The translations under genes were made by a program, and so were the position numbers. Below, in pieces: positions 43,817 through 52,380 of a stretch of 64,000 nucleotides of DNA. This stretch comes from VRUE01 sp963728045 (GTDB lineage Bacteria > Actinomycetota > Thermoleophilia > Solirubrobacterales > 70-9). Below the pieces are notes generated by a model. The model was not told where the DNA came from. It saw only the letters and a program-made list of their open reading frames with translations, and did no database searches. Position 1 is the stretch's first letter, and every line of letters starts with the position of its first letter. The stretch lies in contig CAVSIE010000002.1 in the NCBI GenBank assembly GCA_963728045.1, positions 1,116,001-1,180,000 of the forward strand, written 5' to 3'.

Positions 43817-46696
43817 TTAGCTCTCAGCCGCCGGGCAGATCAGCCGGTAGTCGCACCAGCTGCAGACGGTGGGCGAGGGGGTCGGCTCGAAGTCCTGCCC
43901 GAGAACTCCCTCCCCGACCTGTAGCACCGTGCGCTCGACCCGCTCGGCATCGTCGGGCCTGACCGGGGCGGCGACCTTCTCTGCGTCGAGCACGTAGTAG
44001 TAACTGCCGATTCCCGCCTCGATGTCCCAGGTCTCGCGCGCGGCCAGCCGGTAGAGGGCGAGTTGCAGGTCGCTCTCCAGGTCGGCCTCGCTCTTGCGTT
44101 CGCCGGTCTTGTAGTCGATCAGCTCGTAGTCGCCGCCCGGCAGGCGGTCGACCCGGTCGATGCGGCCGCGCACGTGGTGCGGCCCAACCTGGAAGTCGAA
44201 CTGCTTCTCCAGCCAGACCGGCTCCCCCTCGGCGACGCTCTCCCGCTCCCAGTAGAGGCGCATCGCCTCGCGACCGCGTTCGCGGTACTGCAGCTCGTCG
44301 TCGCTGGCGCCGAAGCCGCCTTTGCGCCAGCCCGCCTCGTATAGGTCCATCAGCCGCTCCAGGCCTTCTTCCTCTCCTTCTGCCCGCTCCCGGTGGAAGC
44401 GCTCGAGCACGTTATGGACGAGGATGCCGAAGCGCTGGTTGATCGTCGGCTCCTGAGGGATCCCGAAGACGCGGGCGAACTTGTACTTCAGCGGGCAGGT
44501 CAGATAGAGGTCGAGGTCGGAGGCGGAGAGGCTGAGGCCGCCGTCGCGACGCCGTGGCAGGAAGGCCTCGAGCGAGGGCTCGTGGCGGGAGGCGATCAAC
44601 CGCCGCCGCCGGTCCCCCTCGCGCTCGGTGTCGAGCAAGTAGGCGTCGAGGGTCGAGGCATCGAGCTCGGCCTGCTGCTCGGGGGTGGCGACTTGGCGCA
44701 GGAGGCCGTTGACAGCCTCGATCGCCTCCGGCATTGGCTCCTCGCCGGGCCGCTGCGCGAGCGCCGCGAGCTTCAGCAGCTCGAGGTGGCGGGCGATCGC
44801 CCGGTTGACGTCGATCGCGGTATCGAGCCGCGGCTCGGTCAGCTCCCGGCCGGCCTTCCAGGTCGCCTCGAGGACCTCCTCGCGCAGCTTGCGGTAGGTG
44901 GCGTGGAGGCCTTCGGCGGGCCCGAAGAGCTCCTCGCGGTGGGGCTCCTCGGCGCCGCCCACCGAGGCCAGCGCCGTCTCGTAGAAGGGGGAGGGACGAG
45001 ACTCTCCGCCCTCGCCCCGCTCAACCCACGAGAGGACCAGGCCGCTCCGCGCTGGGTGGCCGATCCGCTCCGCGCCGGCGTCGCTCTCCAGCCCGAGGGC
45101 GAAGGCGTGCTCGAACTCCATCCCCTTTGCCGCGGCGCGGTCCAGCCCCAGCACCGATCCCGGCGCGGGCGGCTCCTCGCCGCCGGCCGGCTCGACCCCG
45201 GCGTCGGCGACCGCGCTCAGGTAGCGGGTGAAGTCGCGGGTCGAGCCGTGCGGCTCGCGGCGAGCCCAGGCGGTCGCCAGCTCGGCCAGGCGCGAGAGGC
45301 CCAGTAGCCGCTCGGCCACCTCCGGCTCGGCGGCGAAGAGGCGCTGGCGGCGCAGGCCGACCCGCTCGATCAGTCGCCGCACGAAGACGTCCGCGCGCCG
45401 CTCCTCCATCGCCCGCGCCGCTTCCCTGTAGAGCTTGAGGAAGGCCTGGATCCGCTCCCGCGCCTCGGGTGAGATCTGTGGGCTGCCGAGCGCTGCTTCG
45501 CAGGCCGAGACCATGTCGAGCTTGCGACGGCGGGCGATCGTGGTCAGCTGGGCGAGGTCGGTGGAGCGCAGCTCGACCGGGGGCCGGTTGAGCGCCCGCG
45601 CCGCCGCCGCCGAGTCGGCTGGGTCGGCGAGCACCCTCAACCAGGCGATCGCGTCGCGTACCTCGGGACGCTGGAAGAGCGCCGCCGGGCCGGCGAGGTG
45701 GAAGGGGATGCCGCGCTCCTCCATCGCCGCCGCGACCGGGCCGCCCTTGACGGCGGGGTCGTCGATCAGCACGCAGATCTGCTCCGGCGCGGCGCCGGTC
45801 GCCAGCAGGTGCTCGGTCTCGCGGGCAACCGCCTGCGCCTCGGCGCGCTCGTTCGTGCACCGCCAGAAACGGACCGGCGGCTGGCGGAACCCGTGCTCCA
45901 GCGCCACCGTGCCTCCCTCGGGGAAGGCTCCCTCGAACCAGGCGGCGAGGCTCGTTCCCGGCGCCTCCAGGGCGTAGAGATGGTTCTGGTGCTCGGTGGC
46001 CAGGGTCGCGAGGATCGCCCGTTGAGCGGGGGTGGTGTCCTCGAGCTCGTCGACCATGACGTGAGGGAAGCGGGTCGCCACCGCCTGCCTTACCCCCGGC
46101 TGCTCCGTAAACAGCCGGTTCAGGGTGAGGAAGACGTCGCCGCGGTCGAGGCTGCCGCTGTCGGCGACGATGCGGTCGTGGGCGGCGTAGAGGTCGACCA
46201 GCTCCGGGTCGGGTGGCTCGCAGCCGGCCTTCAGCGTGTCGATCCGCTCGAGCATTCCCGCCAGCAGCCCCGCCGGGTTGCCGCGGATCTCGTGGTGGCG
46301 GAGGGGCAGGTCGTCGAGTCGGTCGAGCAGCATCGCCAGCCGCTCCGCTCGCCCGACCACGTCGAAGAAGGGGTCGAGCCCGGCCGCGTCGGAGTGACGG
46401 CGCAGCAGTCGCTCGCCGATCTCCCCCCAGGCGCCGACCCAGAGCTCCCCGCGCGGGCTCGCCAGCAGCACCTCGATCCGCTCGCGCAGGCGCTGCGCGG
46501 CAGCGCGGTTGGAGGCGAGCACCAGGACCTGCTCGGCGGGGACGCCCTCGTCGGCGAGCAGCGCCAGCCGACGAGCAAGAGCCTCGCTCTTGCCGGTCCC
46601 AGCGGCGCCGGCGACGAGCAGCGCGCCCTCGCCGTGACGCGCGACCCGCTCCTGGGCGGACATCAGGTCCGCCCGCGTGCTCGGTTCCCGAGACAT
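43817..46696 (-). CDS. UvrD/RecB-like helicase-nuclease with Fe-S cluster motif
   Basis: The 959-residue DNA repair enzyme has Walker A GAAGTGKSEALARRLA, motif II VMVDELEDTTP (DELED in place of DEFQD) and Superfamily 1A helicase motifs. The C-terminal nuclease is PD-(D/E)XK: GRIDRVDRLPGG, then ELIDYKTGERK. A Cys in LYLTCPLKYKF and a final C-x2-C-x5-C (CSWCDYRLIC) form the AddB/AdnB-type iron-sulfur clasp. It probably resects double-strand breaks. It diverges from the IMPase-family gene with 19 bp between start codons. Confidence 0.85.
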   Translation of the reverse strand: MSREPSTRADLMSAQERVARHGEGALLVAGAAGTGKSEALARRLALLADEGVPAEQVLVLASNRAAAQRLRERIEVLLASPRGELWVGAWGEIGERLLRRHSDAAGLDPFFDVVGRAERLAMLLDRLDDLPLRHHEIRGNPAGLLAGMLERIDTLKAGCEPPDPELVDLYAAHDRIVADSGSLDRGDVFLTLNRLFTEQPGVRQAVATRFPHVMVDELEDTTPAQRAILATLATEHQNHLYALEAPGTSLAAWFEGAFPEGGTVALEHGFRQPPVRFWRCTNERAEAQAVARETEHLLATGAAPEQICVLIDDPAVKGGPVAAAMEERGIPFHLAGPAALFQRPEVRDAIAWLRVLADPADSAAAARALNRPPVELRSTDLAQLTTIARRRKLDMVSACEAALGSPQISPEARERIQAFLKLYREAARAMEERRADVFVRRLIERVGLRRQRLFAAEPEVAERLLGLSRLAELATAWARREPHGSTRDFTRYLSAVADAGVEPAGGEEPPAPGSVLGLDRAAAKGMEFEHAFALGLESDAGAERIGHPARSGLVLSWVERGEGGESRPSPFYETALASVGGAEEPHREELFGPAEGLHATYRKLREEVLEATWKAGRELTEPRLDTAIDVNRAIARHLELLKLAALAQRPGEEPMPEAIEAVNGLLRQVATPEQQAELDASTLDAYLLDTEREGDRRRRLIASRHEPSLEAFLPRRRDGGLSLSASDLDLYLTCPLKYKFARVFGIPQEPTINQRFGILVHNVLERFHRERAEGEEEGLERLMDLYEAGWRKGGFGASDDELQYRERGREAMRLYWERESVAEGEPVWLEKQFDFQVGPHHVRGRIDRVDRLPGGDYELIDYKTGERKSEADLESDLQLALYRLAARETWDIEAGIGSYYYVLDAEKVAAPVRPDDAERVERTVLQVGEGVLGQDFEPTPSPTVCSWCDYRLICPAAES

Positions 46697-46701
46697 CGCT
46701 C

Positions 46702-46708
46702 TACGCTA
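46702..46708. promoter_or_regulatory. Shared -10 element, divergent helicase / IMPase genes
   Basis: The seven bases TACGCTA hold TACGCT on the plus strand (eight bases before GTG 46716) and TAGCGT on the minus strand (six bases before ATG 46696). Both fit TANNNT leaderless promoters. Confidence 0.55.
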
Positions 46709-46715
46709 CCGCGCT

Positions 46716-47531
46716 GTGGACGCGCTCTCCGCTGACTGGCTAGGGCTCTGCCGCCGCGCGGTTGCGGCGCAGCGGGCGATCTTCGAGGAGGTCCGGGGGA
46801 TCGAGGCGCGCACGGTCTACGAGGGCGTCGGCGAGGGCGGCGACCGCACGCTGGAGATCGACCGGCGCTGCGAGGACGCGATCTTCGCCGAGCTCGAGGC
46901 GCTCGAGCGGGACGGCGCCTCTTTCATTGCCGTCTCCGAGGAGCGCGGCGAGGTCGAGTTCGGCTCGGGCGGGCCGGTGCGGGTCGTGATCGACCCGATC
47001 GACGGCTCGCTCAACGCCCGCCGCACGATCCCCTCGCACAGCCTCAGCGTCGCGGTCGCGTCGGGCCCGTCGATGGCGGACGTCGAGCTGGGCTTCGTCC
47101 ACGACTTCGGCGCCGACGAGGAGTTCGTCGCACACCGCGGCGAGGGCGCGACACTGGACGGCGAGCCGATCCGAGTCGCCGCTGAAGGCGATCGCCTGGA
47201 GGTCCTCGGCGTCGAGGCGGCGGAGCCCGAGTGGGCGCTGCCAGTCTTGGAGGCCCTCGCCGGCAGCGTCTACCGCCTGCGCGTGGTGGGCTCGATCGCG
47301 ATCACCGCCGCCTACGTCGGCGCAGGCCGCTTCGACGCGATGCTCAGCCTCCGCCCCTGCCGCTCGGTCGACGCGGCCGCCGCCCAGCTGATCGTGCGTG
47401 AGGCTGGAGGCGCCGTCGCCTTCGGCGACCTCCCCCTCAGTGAGGCTTCGCTCGGTCTCGACGCGCGCTACCCGATCGCCGCCGCCCGCGATGAGCGAGC
47501 GCTGGCGACCCTCCGCGACGCGCAGGCCTGA
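46716..47531 (+). CDS. Inositol-monophosphatase-family phosphatase
   Basis: The 271-residue Mg-dependent phosphatase of the IMPase/FBPase/SuhB superfamily has the metal ligands in AVSEERGEVE, VIDPIDGSLNARR and CRSVDAAAAQLIVREAGG (Val-Asp in place of Trp-Asp). GTG start at 46716 with TACGCT eight bases upstream. Substrate may be inositol phosphate, a sugar bisphosphate or another phosphoester. Confidence 0.85.
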   Translation: MDALSADWLGLCRRAVAAQRAIFEEVRGIEARTVYEGVGEGGDRTLEIDRRCEDAIFAELEALERDGASFIAVSEERGEVEFGSGGPVRVVIDPIDGSLNARRTIPSHSLSVAVASGPSMADVELGFVHDFGADEEFVAHRGEGATLDGEPIRVAAEGDRLEVLGVEAAEPEWALPVLEALAGSVYRLRVVGSIAITAAYVGAGRFDAMLSLRPCRSVDAAAAQLIVREAGGAVAFGDLPLSEASLGLDARYPIAAARDERALATLRDAQA

Positions 47532-47563
47532 GCTCGCTGTAACCGGCCGGAGCAGCCGGTTTA

Positions 47564-47575
47564 GAACACGTGTTC
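47564..47575. promoter_or_regulatory. LexA (SOS) box 1
   Basis: GAAC-ACGT-GTTC, a perfect palindrome of the Gram-positive/actinobacterial LexA consensus GAAC-N4-GTTC. Confidence 0.8.
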
Positions 47576-47580
47576 GCTAA

Positions 47581-47592
47581 GAACGTATGTTC
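47581..47592. promoter_or_regulatory. LexA (SOS) box 2
   Basis: GAAC-GTAT-GTTC, 17 bp downstream of box 1 and just before the -10-like TACACT at 47595-47600. Confidence 0.8.
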
Positions 47593-47594
47593 GC

Positions 47595-47600
47595 TACACT
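47595..47600 (+). promoter_or_regulatory. -10 hexamer of the SOS-controlled gene
   Basis: TACACT directly after LexA box 2; bound LexA would block this promoter. A start about seven bases downstream leaves a 40-base leader before the ATG at 47647. Confidence 0.5.
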
Positions 47601-47646
47601 CGCGAGCTCCCAGGCAGGGACCCCCGACCAAAGGACACTCATCTCC

Positions 47647-48045
47647 ATGGCAACTGAGAGTAAGACGAAGGCAAGCTCCAACGGCGCGAAGACCGCCAAA
47701 ACGACCGCCAAGGGCTCGAATCAGGCCCTCACGGTCGCTGAAACCGTCGTCGACCTTCCGGTCGGCGTCGTTCTCGGCGCCACCGACCGGATCACCGACC
47801 TTGTCGAGCCCTTCACCGGCCGCGGCGGGGCCGACAAACAGCTGAAGGCCTACCGGACGCAGCTGCGGCGCACGCTGAAGCGCACCGAGCGCCGCGGCTC
47901 TACCGCCCGTCGCAAAGCGACGACCAACCTCAAGCGCAACCGCGACGAGGTTGAGCAGCGCGTCCGCAAAGCGATCGAGACACAGACCTCGCGCGCCCAG
48001 GACTTGGTCGACCGCGCCGGCGAGCGCCTCCCGACCCTGCGCTAG
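47647..48045 (+). CDS. Small basic helical protein under tandem LexA boxes
   Basis: The 132-residue protein has a Lys/Ala/Thr-rich, probably disordered N-terminus (residues 1-28), a short hydrophobic or amphipathic segment VVDLPVGVVLGATDRITD, and a strongly basic helix (residues 60-115, with RRTLKRTERRGSTARRKATT). This resembles nucleoid- or heparin-binding helical proteins of actinobacteria; no family is certain. The long upstream in-frame extension is rejected because it starts within LexA box 2. Likely made in the DNA-damage response. Confidence 0.65.
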   Translation: MATESKTKASSNGAKTAKTTAKGSNQALTVAETVVDLPVGVVLGATDRITDLVEPFTGRGGADKQLKAYRTQLRRTLKRTERRGSTARRKATTNLKRNRDEVEQRVRKAIETQTSRAQDLVDRAGERLPTLR

Positions 48046-48051
48046 CCGTAT

Positions 48052-50022
48052 CTATCTCCCGCGCACGGCGACTGGCCGCGAGCCCGCCGGCTCGTAGGGC
48101 CAGTCGTCCTGCGCCGGGGCGAAGGCGCGGAACTCGAAGCGCACGCCGCGACTGTCGTCGTCGCTGAAGCGATAGGCGTAGCGAAAGCGGCCGCGAGCGT
48201 CGGTCCGGACCGTGCGGAACTCCGACCAGGGCAGGCGCAGCAGCCGGAACTGGAGCTGCACGTACTTGCCGCCGGGCGGAATCTCGCCCGCGACCCGGCC
48301 GCTGAAGACGACCGGTCGGCCGCCGACCTTCGCCACCGCTTTCGAAGCCTTCATCCTGACCGCGCCGGGAACGCTGAGCCGGACGGGGTCGCTCTGCGAG
48401 CGGGCGAGGGTCGCCGTTCCGGCGAAGGAGGCAGCGATCTCGCGAGAGGGCCCCGACGAAAGGCGAAGGGCGAAGGCGCCGCCCTGGTCGGTCTTCACCA
48501 TCGAGATCTGCCTGTCCCGGGCGGAGCCGAGATCGAAGCGCTCGATCACTCGCACGGTCATCCCCGCCAGTGGACGGCCGCGACCGCCGCTCAGCTGCCC
48601 TCGGAGCACGGCGCCGCCTCGGCGGAGGCGCGCCAACAGGTGCTCGCCGAGTCGGACGCGGATCGCGGTCGCTCCCTTCAGTGGGGCCGAAAGGACCATC
48701 CGCGAGCCGTTCGGCCGCGACAGAGTCGTCGCTTCGTTCCCCGCCAGGTCGAACCCCGTCGCCCGGAACTCGTACGGCCCCGCCGGGTAGGACTCAGAAT
48801 CCCAGCGGGCACGCAGCTCACCGTCCTCGACACTCGTCGGCAGCGGCTTGAACCGGTCGCCTGAGCCTGCTCGCCGCACCTCGATCCGACCGCGCTGCCG
48901 GCTGGGTCCTGAGAGGGAGTCGAGAACCCTTGCCGCGATCGCCTCTGGGTCGGCCGGATCCTGAGCGCCGGAGAAGACGACGCGTGGAGGCTCGGGATCG
49001 ATCCGCACGGTCGCCGAAGCGGGAGGAGGATTCGAGGAACCGTTCGCTTCGCCTCCGTCGTCGATGTTGCCGGCGGCGTCGCGGGCATAGTGGGCGATGG
49101 TGTGTACGCCAGCGCCGATCACCCTCGCTCGTACCGAGTCGCCGGAGGCGGCGATCGGGCGGCCGCCGTCGATGCGGATCGCCGTGAAGGGTCCAGCTGC
49201 TCCCGCCGCAGCCATCCCCGAAGCGTCGTCTCTCGCGGTCGCCAGCAGCTCGACCGGGTGGTCGGTCCAGCTGCTCGGCACACCGCTCAGAGTCATCAGG
49301 GGCGCCGTCGTGTCGACCCGGAGCGCCGTGCGACCAACGCTCGCCGACCCCATTCCCGCTCCCGACACGGCCACCGCGTGCGCGTAGCTGGTTCCCTCCG
49401 GCAGGTCGGAGATCAGCAGCGTGTCGTCTTTCCGGCCACCGCGCAACGACGTCTCCGCCTCGGTGCAGCGGTTCGCCAAGCAAGGATCGCGGTCGATCGC
49501 GATCGCGTAGCCGCGAATGCCAGAGATCGGCTCCGGGCCCACCGGGCTGGAGAGGCGCAGGGCATAGGGGAGGTCCGTCCTGCCAATCCAGTCGGCGCTC
49601 GGCAGCGGCTCGACCGGTCCCGGGCGGGAATCGTCGAAGCGCAGGCTGGCCGTCGCCGCCGGGCCGAGGTTCCCGGCGGCGTTCTCCAACCGCACCTCGA
49701 CCGTGTAGATGCCGGGGTTCGTGGGCACGAAGACTTCTAGCGTCTCCGCCGCCCGGTCGATGCTGTTCTCCCGCATCACCTGCATCGAGGCATCGAGGAC
49801 CCGGTAGTGGACGGCGGTGACCGGCGCGCCGTTCTGTGGCGGGTTGCGCCAGCTCAGGTTGAAGAGGTCGTCAGGACGCCATGTCTCCTCGCCTCCGATG
49901 ACCTCCAGGTCGCAGGGCCGCAGCACCTGCGCCGAATCGGCGGGACAGGGCGCTGCGCTCGCCGATGGCGTGTGCGCGGCTGCCGTGAGCAGGACCAGCG
50001 CAGCCAAGCGGCGAGGGCTCAC
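48052..50022 (-). CDS. Secreted Ig-like multi-domain protein coupled to a sigma factor
   Basis: The 656-residue protein has a signal peptide (MSPRRLAALVLLTAAAHTPS). Several Ig/FN3-like beta-sandwich domains follow (VTAVHYRVLDASMQ, GIYTVEVRLENAAGNLGP; VHTIAHYARDAAGNIDD; PYEFRATGFDLAGNEATT). The last 200 residues form carboxypeptidase-regulatory-like domains (VVFSGRVAGEIPPGGKYVQL; ARGRFRYAYRF). The GTG start overlaps the stop of the sigma factor gene by four bases (GTGA), so it is likely one operon and a target of the sigma switch. No enzymatic motif seen. Confidence 0.75.
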   Translation of the reverse strand: MSPRRLAALVLLTAAAHTPSASAAPCPADSAQVLRPCDLEVIGGEETWRPDDLFNLSWRNPPQNGAPVTAVHYRVLDASMQVMRENSIDRAAETLEVFVPTNPGIYTVEVRLENAAGNLGPAATASLRFDDSRPGPVEPLPSADWIGRTDLPYALRLSSPVGPEPISGIRGYAIAIDRDPCLANRCTEAETSLRGGRKDDTLLISDLPEGTSYAHAVAVSGAGMGSASVGRTALRVDTTAPLMTLSGVPSSWTDHPVELLATARDDASGMAAAGAAGPFTAIRIDGGRPIAASGDSVRARVIGAGVHTIAHYARDAAGNIDDGGEANGSSNPPPASATVRIDPEPPRVVFSGAQDPADPEAIAARVLDSLSGPSRQRGRIEVRRAGSGDRFKPLPTSVEDGELRARWDSESYPAGPYEFRATGFDLAGNEATTLSRPNGSRMVLSAPLKGATAIRVRLGEHLLARLRRGGAVLRGQLSGGRGRPLAGMTVRVIERFDLGSARDRQISMVKTDQGGAFALRLSSGPSREIAASFAGTATLARSQSDPVRLSVPGAVRMKASKAVAKVGGRPVVFSGRVAGEIPPGGKYVQLQFRLLRLPWSEFRTVRTDARGRFRYAYRFSDDDSRGVRFEFRAFAPAQDDWPYEPAGSRPVAVRGR

Positions 50023-51203
50023 GGGCCGAACTCCCCGGCGGCGTCGCCGCCGGTCGACGCGCTTGGGGGCGCTTCGGGGGGAGGCGCCGGAGACGGTTCG
50101 GGCGCCGGTTCGAGGGTCGGCGCCGGCGCCGCTTCCGGCGCCGGCGGGTACTCGACCGGGGCAGGTTCGCTGCTGACCGCAGCTTCGCGGTAGGCCTGCT
50201 CGCGCTGGATGTTCCGCTGGGATCGTTTCGCTTGCCGACGCGGAGCTGCGTCGACCGCTTGCCTTGCGACTCCCACCTGTCGGTCGGCACGACGCTCTAT
50301 CGCAGCCGGTGGGCTCTCGCCCGCCGAGGAGAACGGGGCAGGGACCACCCCGGTGACGACGCAGGCCGTGCCGACCGCCGCGGTCCCGGCGCTGACGGTG
50401 GCGGCCTTCGTCGTCGCCGTCAGCTTGGCGACGGTCGCCTGTGCCCGCTCGAGCAAGGCGCCAAGCGCGAACGGCGCCGGCGCCAGGGCGGCGACCGCGC
50501 GGGGTGTGGCTCGGTATGCCCGCATAGCTGCGCGACAAGACCCGCAGGCGCGCAGGTGTTCGCGCACGGCGATTGCTTGCGCGGGGTCGGCCTCGCCGTC
50601 GCAGAAGACCGAGAGCAGGGGCCGCAGCTCGGTGCAGCGGCTACCGTCCTCGCTGCCGGCGAGAAAGCGACGAAACCGCTCGCGCCCCTCGGCGATGCTG
50701 CGATTGACCTTTGTGGCGCTGAAGCCGGTGATCCGGGAGATCTCGGCGTAGGAACAGCCACCGGCGAGGAGGCCCAGGGCCCGTCGCTCGGCCGGCTTCA
50801 GTGCCCGCAGGGCCTCGCGGCTGTGGGCGATCGCCTCCTCTCGCTCTGCCCGCTCGTCCGGACCGTCGCCGCCGGCAGGGATGAGCGCGACCCAGTCGAT
50901 CTGTTCCCCGTCGGCCGATGGCTGGACGAAACGCCCCATCGTTCGCTCGCGGCTGCGACGCACGGCCAGCGCCTCGTGCTTGGTCACCGTCTGGGTCCAG
51001 CGGATCAGCTCCCGCGGATCGGTGGTGGGCGCCTTGGTCAAGAGGATCTCCAGGGCTCGTTGAAAGGCGTCCTCCGCGTCCTCGGCGCAGAGCGAGTAGC
51101 GCCGAGCGGTTCGCCGCAGCGCAGGCTCGTAGCGGATGAGGATCTCCACTGCCGCCCGCTTGCGCGCATCCTCGGTAGTCCCCCTCTCCGCTGTCGACTC
51201 CAC
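50019..51203 (-). CDS. ECF-type sigma factor fused to zinc-finger anti-sigma domain
   Basis: About 394 residues from GTG 51203, which follows a GGCGGGGG site by seven bases; a TTG at 51239 is an alternative. Residues about 15-80 are sigma region 2 (AEDAEDAFQRALEILL), 130-180 region 4 with HTH LLAGGCSYAEISRITGFSAT. Then comes an anti-sigma zinc finger, His-x3-Cys-x2-Cys in REHLRACGSCRAAMRAY, one hydrophobic segment (VSAGTAAVGTACVVTGVV) that could cross the membrane, and a Pro-rich outer tail (APAPTLEPAPEPSPAPPPE). One chain thus holds both the sigma factor and its likely membrane-bound inhibitor. Confidence 0.8.
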   Translation of the reverse strand: MESTAERGTTEDARKRAAVEILIRYEPALRRTARRYSLCAEDAEDAFQRALEILLTKAPTTDPRELIRWTQTVTKHEALAVRRSRERTMGRFVQPSADGEQIDWVALIPAGGDGPDERAEREEAIAHSREALRALKPAERRALGLLAGGCSYAEISRITGFSATKVNRSIAEGRERFRRFLAGSEDGSRCTELRPLLSVFCDGEADPAQAIAVREHLRACGSCRAAMRAYRATPRAVAALAPAPFALGALLERAQATVAKLTATTKAATVSAGTAAVGTACVVTGVVPAPFSSAGESPPAAIERRADRQVGVARQAVDAAPRRQAKRSQRNIQREQAYREAAVSSEPAPVEYPPAPEAAPAPTLEPAPEPSPAPPPEAPPSASTGGDAAGEFGP

Positions 51204-51401
51204 TCGCAGACCCCCGCCGGTTCGTTCGTTCCGGTGCAACGTTTTCTCGCCCTATGGGGTGGTCAAAGCGTTGCGGTGCAGAAACATGTCGGTTTGATGA
51301 CGCTTTCGACACGTTCTCTTCCCCCGTCTGGACGGTTGACTGGGCCTGAAGAACGGAAATTGCATAAATCTGGTTCCAGGCCAGTGGGCGGACGAGGCCG
51401 G

Positions 51402-51407
51402 TAGCAT
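51402..51407 (+). promoter_or_regulatory. -10 hexamer of the UXS-type gene
   Basis: TAGCAT eight bases before ATG 51416, no Shine-Dalgarno. Confidence 0.5.
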
Positions 51408-51415
51408 CGCCAGCG

Positions 51416-52363
51416 ATGAGCACCTGCGTGGTCACCGGCGGCGCCGGATTCCTCGGCTCCCACCTCTGCGAGCGACTGCTCGGGGAGGGACACAAGGTCA
51501 TCTGCATCGACAACCTGGAGACGGGCTCGCTGCAGAACATCGAGCACATCCGCGACTCCGCCTTCGAGTTCCGCAACGTCGACATCACCGAGTTCGTCGA
51601 CGTCCCCGAGCAGGTCGACTTCGTCTACCACCTCGCTTCGCCGGCCAGCCCGATCGACTACCTGCGGCTGCCGCTGCACACGCTAAAGGTTGGCTCGCAC
51701 GGCACTCACCACATGCTCGGCCTCGCCAAGTTCAAGCGCGCCCGCTTCCTGCTCGCCTCGACCAGTGAGGTCTACGGAGACCCCCAGGTCCACCCGCAGA
51801 CCGAGGACTACTGGGGGCACGTCAACCCGATCGGCCCCCGCGGCGTCTACGACGAGGCCAAGCGCTACGCCGAGGCGCTGACCATGGCCTACCACCGCCA
51901 GCAGGGCGTCGACACCTCGATCGTCCGCATCTTCAACACCTACGGCTCCCGGATGCGCGCCCACGACGGCCGCGCGATCCCGACCTTCTTCCGCCAGGCG
52001 CTTCAAGACCGGCCGTTGACCGTCTTTGGTGACGGCGAGCAGACCCGCAGCTTCTGCTTCGTCGACGACCTGATCAGCGGCATCGTCGCGCTCGCCGAGT
52101 CCGACGTGCACTCGCCGGTCAACGTCGGCAACCCAGACGAGTTCACCCTGCTCGAGCTGGCGAAGACGGTGATCGAGGTGACCGAGTCGCGCTCGGAGAT
52201 CGTCTTCGAGGCGCTGCCGGTCGACGATCCGCAGCAGCGCCGCCCCGACATCAGTCGCGCCCGCGACCTGCTCGGCTGGGAGCCGAAGGTCGAGCTGCGC
52301 GAGGGCCTGCGACGGACGATCGATCAGTCCGGCGTCGAGCGCCTCGTCGGCGCCTCGGACTAG
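51416..52363 (+). CDS. UDP-glucuronate decarboxylase-like extended SDR (UXS type)
   Basis: Converts UDP-glucuronate to UDP-xylose or acts on a related UDP-sugar. The 315-residue extended SDR has the Rossmann motif TGGAGFLGSHL, ID-N-ETG after beta-2, the catalytic Ser/Tyr/Lys in STSEVYGDP and PRGVYDEAKRYAEAL, and VRIFNTYGSRM-R; PRGVYDEAKR is the UXS hallmark. It supplies nucleotide sugars for envelope polysaccharide. Confidence 0.85.
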   Translation: MSTCVVTGGAGFLGSHLCERLLGEGHKVICIDNLETGSLQNIEHIRDSAFEFRNVDITEFVDVPEQVDFVYHLASPASPIDYLRLPLHTLKVGSHGTHHMLGLAKFKRARFLLASTSEVYGDPQVHPQTEDYWGHVNPIGPRGVYDEAKRYAEALTMAYHRQQGVDTSIVRIFNTYGSRMRAHDGRAIPTFFRQALQDRPLTVFGDGEQTRSFCFVDDLISGIVALAESDVHSPVNVGNPDEFTLLELAKTVIEVTESRSEIVFEALPVDDPQQRRPDISRARDLLGWEPKVELREGLRRTIDQSGVERLVGASD

Positions 52364-52380
52364 CTCCTCTAGAGAGAGGC

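Noticed and set aside
47587..47646. Upstream start for the SOS-controlled protein
   Set aside because: It would begin inside LexA box 2 and before the -10 element's transcript start.
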